DNA from: Purshia tridentata
Taxonomy: Eukaryota > Streptophyta > Magnoliopsida > Rosales > Rosaceae
DNA length: 26,961 nucleotides
NCBI GenBank assembly: GCA_003254885.1
Contig: QANT01009179.1
Coordinates: 1-26,961, forward strand
Reading direction: 5' to 3'
Under the pieces are notes generated by a model that ran no database searches, was not told where the DNA came from, and was given only the letters and a program-made list of their open reading frames with translations. A program made the position numbers and the translations under genes. Positions 19,440 through 26,961 of the stretch are shown here, one piece after another. Numbering within the stretch: position 1 is the first letter of the stretch; each line of letters starts with the position of its first letter.

Positions 19440-19715
19440 GTATTAAAGAACACTAACCTCGACTTCAAAGGTTAAAATATATCTGCCTAATTATTACTTT
19501 TCTATTTATTATTTTTCCTAGATTTATTATAGCAATTTACACCTACGTACTGTTTCCAACAATAAGATTTGTGGATCAAAGTCTCGGTCAATCGAGTGCT
19601 ACAAACAAAATACCAGTCGTACCTACCGGCGATTTATAGATTGATTCCACTGACCTGTCAAGTTGTCTAACAGTCTAACCCAAGTCTTCCTTTTTTAATT
19701 CCTAATCACGTTATT
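19201..19715 (+). repeat. Direct duplication, upstream copy (CNGC promoter side)
   Basis: About 515 bp that recurs in the same orientation at 26378-26907 with high identity. Shared blocks include AAATAGTTTTATATTGTATT, GAACACTAACCTCGACTTCA, TTTACACCTACGTACTGTTT, AAATACCAGTCGTACCTACC and TTGACCTGTCAAGTTGTCTA. It includes the right end of the hAT-like element and the distal promoter of the CNGC gene. The 7177-bp spacing suggests a tandem gene duplication unit. Confidence 0.92.
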
Positions 19716-19782
19716 AGTATTGAGATACAGTAGCTAGCATTCATAAGTTTATAGAATTGAATTTGAACACTGTTCTGTTCCA

Positions 19783-19793
19783 TACATATATAT
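19783..19793 (+). promoter_or_regulatory. Candidate TATA box of the CNGC gene
   Basis: CATATATAT about 110 bp before the proposed ATG at 19898. Spacing is reasonable for a short 5' leader. AT-rich context makes this weak. Confidence 0.35.
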
Positions 19794-19829
19794 CATCAGT
19801 GCTAGCTATTTCACTACTACTGGTTTCAA

Positions 19830-19844
19830 ATGGAATTGCTCTAA
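19830..19844 (+). other. Possible upstream ORF in the CNGC leader (4 codons)
   Basis: ATG GAA TTG CTC TAA lies between the candidate TATA box and the proposed start codon. If the leader includes it, it could lower translation of the main frame. Relevance depends on the transcription start. Confidence 0.25.
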
Positions 19845-19897
19845 ATTCAATATCAGTGGCGCCAGTTAGTTGAGGCTTGCTTTCCTGGGCATTTGCA

Positions 19898-22800
19898 ATG
19901 ATGTTTAACCCGGAGGATCCGGAAGAGGACCATATTCATCTAAGGAGTCTAAGGTTAATCAGTCTATTTCAATCTTTTTTTTTTTTTTTTTTTGTTTGGG
20001 TGTCATTAATTTAGTGGGTTTAATTCATTGTACAATTCAAATTAATTTATCGCATTTAATTTGGGAATTTTGGATCCATCTCCTCATCTTCGTTTACTTT
20101 TTTCTGTTTTGCAAAAGAAATTAAGTACACTGTATCTGGGATTTTTTTTTTTTTTAATAACACACTGAATTTAACTTCTTTGTTTAGATATTCAAAAAGA
20201 CTAGTTATATATATTGTCTGAAAGTAATTCATAAGCTAATACTATATATGGCACTACAATTCATTTTCTTTTTTGTTTCTGATTATATTATCAGCATGCC
20301 AACAAATTATAGACATAACGATTCAAATTTTGAACATTTCGAGGAACAACACATCTCACACGACTTAGAAGATGAGGCCATTCAACAAAGGTTAGTCTCT
20401 AATTGAATCTATTTATTTTTCTTTCTTTTTTAATTTGGGGGATTTGAGTGTAGCTAGGGATCGGATGAAATTAATATTGCAGCTCTTTACAAGTATTTTA
20501 TTGCTTCTCAAGGCAATTGCAGTAGTCTTTATGTTGGACCTTGACTATACCATTTAACTGAATTTATTAACTCTATGAACCAAATAGATCTAAGAAAACT
20601 TTTATTTGTCATAAAAAGTTTAATATTATCTGCTTCAAAAGAAAAATTTTGCTTTGACAGTATTCTCCTTAATTCAAAATTTAAAAAAAATTCAAAAAAC
20701 TAGTTAATTCGTACCCAACTGCCATGCACCAATTTTGTTGAGTATGGACTTAGATATAATTAAGTGCGAAGGAAAATCATATACCTAAACTTTTTAATAT
20801 ATATTTTGCAAATTTGAAGTATAAATAGTGTATTTGAGACCACTGAATAATAGATGTTGGACCCAAAATTCTCCAAAGAATTTATTGGCCGACAAGTATG
20901 GTTGACTTGGGAACTGAACTTTGAATTTCAGAATGAGATATTCACATTTTGATGGATCTTGATTTGGGTGGGGTATCTGCAAAAAATATTCTGACTGTCT
21001 GATACTCAAGTCAGTATTTGTCATAGTTGTGTATACTCAAGAATTGATAAATTGCGTACATGCCCAAATTATTGTGCTTCCATATTTATAATCACAATTT
21101 CTTGAGAATAAAACTTAGAGCGTGATGCTCAAGTAACTCTCCTACGCATCTTCCATTCCAATGTTCCCGTAGAGTTACTTGGCTCTCACTCCCACATTCA
21201 TATTTCATTCAACCACCTGGTCTAACCACACCTGGACTTACCAATAGGATGGACTTTTCCTCTAACCCAAACTTTGAATTCTCACTAACTCTTTCCTCCC
21301 CAAATGAGTTCATTTGATTAATCGGGCAACCAACTTGGACCGTAAAATATCTTTCCCCACAATAGACAAAGAGGCTAATAAAAAATGAAAAATAGAATAT
21401 AGAAATTAAGAGGGTGTGCTGTTCTAATAAGTAATTCAAAAGATGGATGCATATATGGCTCCAATTCGTTTTTTTTCCCTTTCTGATTGCAATTTTTATT
21501 ATCAGCATTATACTCGATACAAGTCATAGTAGTACAGGCAGTTTTCGGTGGAGACACGTTGGCCTATCAGAACCGGAAACACTGGAAAAGACAGCAGTAG
21601 TCAAAAGAATTGCTGCAATTTTGAATAAATGGTGGAATACGACATTCCTAATTACGTATGTGTTTGCAGTCTCAATAGATCCGGTGTTCTTTTACATTCC
21701 ACTCATCAATGAGGAAAAGATGTGTCTTGGAATGGACAAAAAGTTGAGAACTGCAGCTCTTGTCTTCCGATCACTTACAGATATCACTTTCATAGTGCAT
21801 ATTATATATTCAATTCTTAAAGCCAATAAAACTGTGGGCTTCAGAGGATATTCGAGTTGGAAATTTTCATTAGTGCAAGGGCGACATATCCTAATTGACA
21901 TTCTTGCTGTTCTTCCCATCCCACAAGTAAGAGAAAATTAAACTTTAATGTTTTGTGTAAATTATTATATATTGCTGATCGATGTACTTTTGATTTGCTT
22001 AATAAATACAATTACAGGCCATGGGAAGGGTTAATTTATAGGATATAATTATTGGGTAGACATATGTTGATCAGGCCCTTTTTAGTTTGGGAACCCATAC
22101 ATAATTTTATTTGTGGGATCTCTCATAGAACCAACTCTATATAGTATTTTAACGATCCGAATCATCTAGTTTTTAAGGTTTTTTATTCAAAGATTATCCT
22201 TGCAAAAAATTAGCTAATAAATCGGAAATCATTTACCTATCTAATTTTAATCAAACAAATTGATGAACTAAATATTTTTTTATAAAATCGTCTATTTGTT
22301 TGATCAAATTTAGATAGGCAAATAATTTACAATTTGAATAATTTTTTACAAGGATGATCTATATATAAATAGAGGCCTCAAAAATAAATGGTTCAGATTA
22401 TTGAAAAACTACATAAAATGGGCTCATTCGTACCATCCCACAAATAAGCTTATATGTGGGATCCCACACTTGAAGGGGAATCACTAAATCCCACCGTTTG
22501 TCTGCATATTGTTACCATATTTTTATACCATATTTTTTATACCATCTTACGTGTCATTATTGTATTGATAGGGTATTTTCTTATTTTTAGGGTTTTTATT
22601 TTTATTTCTTTAAATATCCAGTGTATGAATGCCATATAAATTGCCACGTAAGATGGTATAAAATTATGGTATAAAAATATAATAAGTATAACATTGTTGA
22701 TATATATATATATGCACACATGCATTGGTATTATATATATGTTCAGACCAAAAAAAAAAAAGTTTTATATATGTTCCTTAATTTTCACGTTATTTACTTT

Positions 22801-25800
22801 TAGTTCTCACCCATATATTTATTGTACGCCCAGGTGCTAATAGTAGTTGTCTTTTTCAACATGAAAGGCTCCGCATATATGAATATTACAAAGATTCTAA
22901 TTGTCTTTGTTGTCGCCCAATATGCGCTAAGGATTTCTCAACTTCGTAAATTATTCAATAAAGTACTTAAAGTGACACGATTATGGGTGAAGGTTCAATT
23001 TAATTTCTTTCTATACATCCTTACCAGTCATGTAAGTTTTCTCAACATTGACTTTTAATTAATTATTTTGGAGTAATGCTAGAGCATTTCAATTTTTTTG
23101 CCTTAATTTTTTGCCTCAATATATAACATTTTATGTCAATTCAAAATTTTTTTTGATAAAATATATGTCATTATTCATTTATCACATCACTTTTTATAAA
23201 TAAATTTTGTGGCCAATTATAAATAAAAAAAACAATAAATATTACAAATTAGTCAATGAACTTTTTAAAAATATCTTAATAGGCACAGTATATTGACCAA
23301 AATGAAATTAAGAGAACAAATATTGCCATTGTGCTAATGTTGCTGATATCACCAATGTCCAGTTTTGAAAGTTACATATGAGTAAATAACAATCACATAC
23401 TTTTTATAATTGGTAACTATGTGACAATTACCGTTATTAATTGATAATTGTCACATAGTTATCGCTTTTATATTTTTTAATCAGTATTTGTCACACAATT
23501 ACTATTAATTTTTTAATCGACACTATCTCGCAGTCATCATTTTTTAATTGAACACTGTCACATAGTTACCATTTTCAAACTTGCTAATTATTTGACGGTC
23601 ACCATTTTTTAAATTAAGTCAAAATATATTTTTGAATGACATGATAGTATATAATTTAACACTAGAAAATAGTATAGGGCCACCCAAATTGAGCTGACCC
23701 ATTGACTATTATGTAATTAGCAAATATTTGCATGTGACCATTATGTGAATCAAATTGTAACTATTATGAAATTTTCAAATGTTTTTATTGATTTATTTCT
23801 AATTTTAAATTTTCAAATGTTTTATGTAAGCCTTATATTCATGTATACATAGTTAAAAATACCTTCAATTTACATTCTCATTTTCATGACAATTTATTTT
23901 TTAATGATATGGATGTGCTTTATCTTTTCCAGGAAGTTGCAATTTTTGGTTTTGACCTAATTATTATCAACTAATTTATTTATTATTTAGGTACTTGGAG
24001 CTTTTTGGTATCTTTTTTCTATTCTACGAGAAATTTCATGTTGGCACCACGTCTGTGTAGCGCATAATACATGTATAAATGCTTTATACGGTGACGACAA
24101 TGGTTCAAGAAATATCACATTACTAGATGAATTGTGCCCAATAAACTCACCAAATGCTACGGTCTTTGATTTTGGCATATTTCTTGATTCCCTTCAGTCT
24201 GGCAACATAGGATCAATTAACTTTATAACGAAGTTCTTTTACTCTTTCTGGTGGGGCTTGCGAAATCTCAGGTTTGCATATATAAATTAACATTTCGGTT
24301 ACTATTGATAATTAACAAATTTTCCACAATTATTTAACTATTTCAGTCAAGTCTTTCATAATTTTAATATATATAGTAGTATGTTGACCAAAACAATCAA
24401 TGTATATAGGAGCACATTAAGTACATATATATTTCTTGATCTGTTAATTAATTTTTTTTTTGTAGTAACTTTGGCACGAATTTGGAAACAAGCAACTATG
24501 TGTGGGAAAATTGCTTTGCAATTTTTATTTCTGTCATTGGCTTCCTATTTGTATACCTCATTGGAAATGATGTTCAGGTGCGTAATGAATCTCTCTGTCT
24601 CTGGGTTTTTTAAGTATTTAACTTCCTTCAACTTTGGGGCCTATTCATCCAATTATTTGTGATGTTTTAAAATTGAAAAGACTTTCAATCCCTTCAGCTG
24701 CACTTGCAAATTGAGATTATATTGTTTGTACGTACGTGAAACAGACATATATGCAGTTAGAGAAGCCAAAATGGAAGCCAGCCAAAGCTGGAAGATTAAA
24801 GGAGGCAAGACAGAAGCGAATCTTGAAAGAGGAATCTATGCACAAGTGGGAGGAATCTATAGGAAAGTGGGAGGTAATTTGTGATGTTTTAAAATTGAAA
24901 AGACTTTCAATTCCTTCAGCTGCACTTGCAAATTGAGATTATATTGTTTGTACGTACGTGAAACAGGCATTTATGCAGTTAGGGACGCCAAGACAGAAGC
25001 GAATCTTGAAAGAGGAATCTATACACAAGTGGGAGGAATCTATAGGAAAGTGGGAGGTCCCCGAAGATTTGAAGGAAGAAATCATGAAACATATACCAAA
25101 AATATTGGAAGAAAACAAATATGCTGATCCCAGTCTGGTCAATCTATTCTCCATTCTTTCACGGAATACTAGTAAAAGGCTAAAGAGTGCTCTTTGCATG
25201 GGTTCGCTAAGTAAAGTACGTATATAAGTTCTCAACCTCTTTAAAAATTAATACATGAGTTGCTTGGCCATAAGGAATCCTTTTCTTTTCTTATATATAT
25301 ACAGCAAGGCTCTGCTATATACCATATACAAATAGCTTATTTGTATATCATCATCTATAGCCTATTTTTATGTGATTTTATAACAATCCGAACCGTTTAT
25401 TTTTTAAACTTCTATTCATAGACCATCCTTGCAAAAAATTAGCTAAATAATTTGCCTATCTAACTTTGATCAAACATATGGACGGTTTCCCCAAAAATAT
25501 TTGGTTCGTCTATTCGTTTAATCAAAGTTAGATAGGTAAATAGTTTCCGATTTGACTAATTTTTTACAAGGATGATCTATGAATATAGTTCTAAAATATA
25601 GACGGTTCGGATTTGGAAAAATTACATGAGAGTGAACTATGGGTGAAAGTATACAAATAAGTTATTTATAGAAGGTATACAATAGAGACTTTCTATATAT
25701 GTATACACATACATATAATACGTACTGTATATTTGTCTATATAGGTACCAAGGCTTCAAGATATGGATGTCAAAGTGTTGAAATTGATATGCGACTATCT

Positions 25801-26257
25801 GAAACCAGTGATATACCCAGAAAAAAGTTGGGTATTTCAAGCAGATGAACTACTTGATTGCATGATCTTCATTACAGAAGGCACAATTGGGATCACGGCT
25901 GCTGATAGTGAAGCAGCTGGACAAGCAAAAACGTTCCTTGGGAGAGGCGATTGGTACGGAGATGAACAACTTCTAAGTTGGGTATTTCCAAACATGGAAG
26001 CCCTTAATTATTCAACAACACCTATCTGCGAAGAAAATGTCAAATGTGAAACAATAGTAGAAGGCTTTGAGCTCTCCGCCGAAGACTTGATAAATGTAGT
26101 CTCTAAATGCAAATTCCTATGGAAGTTCCCAAATTCTAATGAGGTGATGGAGGTGGCAGCTGATCCTACCACAGGAACAGCAAACCATCGTCGTTTCCAC
26201 AATGGCCCAGAAAAACCTACATTAGAAGTCGACCCCACCGCCTACAAAGGGTTGTAA
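19898..26257 (+). CDS. Cyclic nucleotide-gated ion channel (plant CNGC family), nine exons
   Basis: Plasma-membrane cation channel of the plant CNGC family. Exons: 19898-19953, 20295-20390, 21506-21926, 22834-23031, 23991-24271, 24466-24577, 24745-24873, 24967-25215, 25745-26257. All introns are GT...AG and all phases fit, giving 684 codons ending TAA. Regions: soluble N-terminus; S1 about 96-118 (FLITYVFAVSIDPVFFYIPL); S2 about 141-156; S3 about 178-195 (ILIDILAVLPIPQ); a weakly charged S4 about 207-232; S5 about 244-268; pore about 339-357 (FWWGLRNLSNFGTNL); S6 about 365-392; C-linker to 514; CNBD about 515-635, with the phosphate-cassette-like GDWYGDEQLLSW. Oddities: G-T-N at the usual G-Q-N filter, an apparent extra residue in the cassette, and no C-terminal IQ (calmodulin) motif. 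The seventh exon duplicates part of the eighth. First two exons are less certain than the rest. Best matched to CNGC1-type group I genes by motif; no symbol assigned. Confidence 0.9.
20391..21505. other. CNGC intron 2 (1115 bp)
   Basis: AT-rich intron with no gene. Its 3' end (TTTCTGATTGCAATTTTTATTATCAG) resembles the 3' end of intron 1 (TTTCTGATTATATTATCAG), suggesting a local duplication of acceptor regions. Confidence 0.6.
22086..22468. mobile_element. Fold-back MITE in CNGC intron 3
   Basis: Long imperfect inverted repeat. The left arm TGGGAACCCATACATAATTT...ATTTGTGGGAT matches the reverse complement of the right end. The inner arms ATCCTTGCAAAAAATTAGCT and its complement TTTTTTACAAGGATGAT are separated by CTATCTAATTTTAATCAAAC / GTTTGATCAAATTTAGATAG. 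Non-coding. The inner arms are shared with the element at 25316-25682, so both belong to one family. Confidence 0.75.
22517..22680. mobile_element. Short inverted-repeat MITE in CNGC intron 3
   Basis: About 164 bp. The left end ATATTTTTATACCATA followed by TTATACCATCTTACGTGTCA mirrors the right end TGCCACGTAAGATGGTATAA followed by TATGGTATAAAAATAT. The inverted repeat is about 39 bp with few mismatches. No coding content; target duplication not clear. Confidence 0.8.
23416..23625. repeat. Degenerate ~35-40 bp tandem repeats in CNGC intron 4
   Basis: Five to six imperfect units of TTGTCACATAGTTACCATTTTTTAAT, with variants such as TTGTCACACAATTACTATTA and ACTGTCACATAGTTACCATT. Intronic, no coding content. 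Confidence 0.65.
24655..25058 (+). repeat. Tandem duplication of the CNGC C-linker exon and its 5' intron
   Basis: Copy A, 24655 to about 24875, and copy B, 24877-25058, share the intron end (GTGATGTTTTAAAATTGAAA...TACGTACGTGAAACAG) and the start of the next exon (ATGCAGTTAG...CAGAAGCGAATCTTGAAAGA...GAATCTATAGGAAAGTGGGAG). Copy A has a 39-base (13-codon) extra segment between GCC and AAGACAG. Copy A ends GTGGGAG|GTAATT, giving a splice donor at the duplication junction. Copy B reads GTGGGAGGTCCCC and continues as exon. Both exon versions are multiples of three and in phase. Confidence 0.93.
25316..25682. mobile_element. Fold-back MITE in CNGC intron 8
   Basis: Inverted-repeat element of about 367 bp. 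The left end has TATACC...AGCTTATTTGTAT and then AATCCGAACCGT; the right end has ACGGTTCGGATTT and then ATACAAATAAGTT...GGTATA. Inner arms CATCCTTGCAAAAAATTAGCT and CTAATTTTTTACAAGGATG match those of the intron 3 element. Non-coding. Confidence 0.8.
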
Positions 26258-26377
26258 CGTGAGAAAGTACTCTCCAACATCACGTATCTGAAATATGAAT
26301 GGCATCCACAACTGTAAAATGACATTCTTAACTGCAAAATGGTGACAAAGTTACGTATTTTTGCTAAAATTTTTCCT

Positions 26378-26907
26378 AAATAGTTTTATATTGTATTTGC
26401 ATTACATGTTTAATGGTTGTTTTGCTATTATTATTTTTTTGCGTGTGATTTTTCTGTGTTTAGATATACATTTTGAGGGATAAGACTCAATATTATATTC
26501 CTCAATTAGGTATCACTTTTTTTTTTATTAAAGAAACTTACACGTATCGTCGAGTTTCATTTATAAGCTAAGTTTAGCCCTCCCTACTTTAAAATTCTGG
26601 ATTCGTCCCTAGTCTTAAGGTCATATTGTCGAACACTAACCTCGACTTCAAAGGTTAATTTTACTGCCTATATATCTGTTTAATTATTACTTTTTATTTA
26701 TTATTTTTCCCAGATTTATTATCGCAATTTACACCTACGTACTGTTTCCAACAATAAGACTTGTGGATCAAAGTCTCGGTCAACCGAGTGCTACAAACAA
26801 AATACCAGTCGTACCTACCGGCGATTTATAGATTGATTCCATTGACCTGTCAAGTTGTCTAACACTCTAACCCAAGTCTTCTTTTTTTAATTCCTAATCA
26901 TATTATT
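26378..26907 (+). repeat. Direct duplication, downstream copy (promoter of the next tandem unit)
   Basis: Same orientation and order as 19201-19715. It begins abruptly inside what is the hAT-like element upstream, about 120 bp after the CNGC stop codon, and is cut at 26908 by an LTR end. By alignment it should continue into the proximal promoter and first exon of a second CNGC copy beyond the window. Confidence 0.92.
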
Positions 26908-26961
26908 TGACAGGACCGCCCCGGAGCCGCCCCGGAGTTGACCCCGAGACGACCCTATGGG
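26908..26961 (-). mobile_element. End of an inverted LTR of the GGTCCTGTCA family, running off the window
   Basis: Begins TGACAGGACC, the exact reverse complement of the GGTCCTGTCA end of the LTR copies at 9244 and 17828. It is followed by diverged GC-rich sequence (GCCCCGGAGCCGCCCCGGAG). It starts precisely where the duplicated promoter stops matching 19715/19716, so it is an insertion there. Only 54 bp are visible. Confidence 0.65.

Noticed and set aside
21447..21505. Using the ATG at 21447 as the CNGC start
   Set aside because: The stretch MHIWLQFVFFPFLI is intron sequence ending in TTATCAG. The acceptor at 21505/21506 fits the phase left by the upstream exon at 20390.
24736..24936. Reading the copy-A exon through GTAATT to a stop as a truncated protein
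   Set aside because: The GAG|GTAATT donor and the phase-matched acceptor at 24966/24967 give an uninterrupted frame, so splicing is the simpler reading. Retention remains possible as a minor isoform.

Overview
This is plant nuclear DNA. It is AT-rich and intron-containing, full of (GA)n/(CT)n leaders, LTR remnants, MITEs and other transposon debris. The only clearly intact gene is a cyclic nucleotide-gated ion channel (CNGC) at the right end. The repertoire fits a eudicot. A woody, perhaps Rosaceae, genome is my guess and is not proven by the sequence.

Layout. 1-3196: two right-hand ends of CACTA-like elements, each with a GA-rich leader-like tract and a terminal TTTTTGTAGTAGTG. 3197-5840: remains of a Mutator-like element. 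A 5'-truncated MURA-type transposase on + (SWIM finger plus a damaged CCHC knuckle) converges with a broken two-exon GRF-zinc-finger gene on -. 6262-9244, 15392-15720 and 15719-17828: three copies of one long LTR-like family (TGTAACGACCCG...GGTCCTGTCA). A fourth, inverted end runs off the window at 26908. 9429-11591: a related solo LTR with a perfect TCAAG target duplication, itself hit by a 266-bp CACTA-type MITE. 12042-14607: a ~145-bp tandem array rich in GACCGGTCG palindromes, split by another solo LTR in reverse orientation (12620-14500). 14696-15391: an unrecognised minus-strand gene with a TATA box and an apparent frameshift. 17829-18600: leader-like host sequence with a short signal-peptide-like ORF cut by an LTR. 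18600-19439: an hAT-like element.

19898-26257: a CNGC gene reconstructed as nine phase-compatible exons (684 codons), with intact S1-S6, pore, C-linker and cyclic-nucleotide-binding regions. It is odd in three ways. Its pore triplet is G-T-N, it lacks the C-terminal IQ motif, and one C-linker exon has been tandemly duplicated to create a new in-frame exon with its own donor. A ~0.52-kb segment just upstream of the gene (19201-19715) recurs just downstream (26378-26907), so the gene is probably one unit of a tandem CNGC cluster. The promoter of the next unit is interrupted by an LTR at 26908.

The most interesting non-genic signals are in the TGTAACGACCCG family. One copy carries a 788-bp GT...AG segment with a CTAAC branch-point-like site, and another copy lacks it exactly, as if copied from spliced RNA. 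The same copies carry different tandem hairpin repeats at the same internal position. In one of these arrays, stem positions change in a compensatory way.
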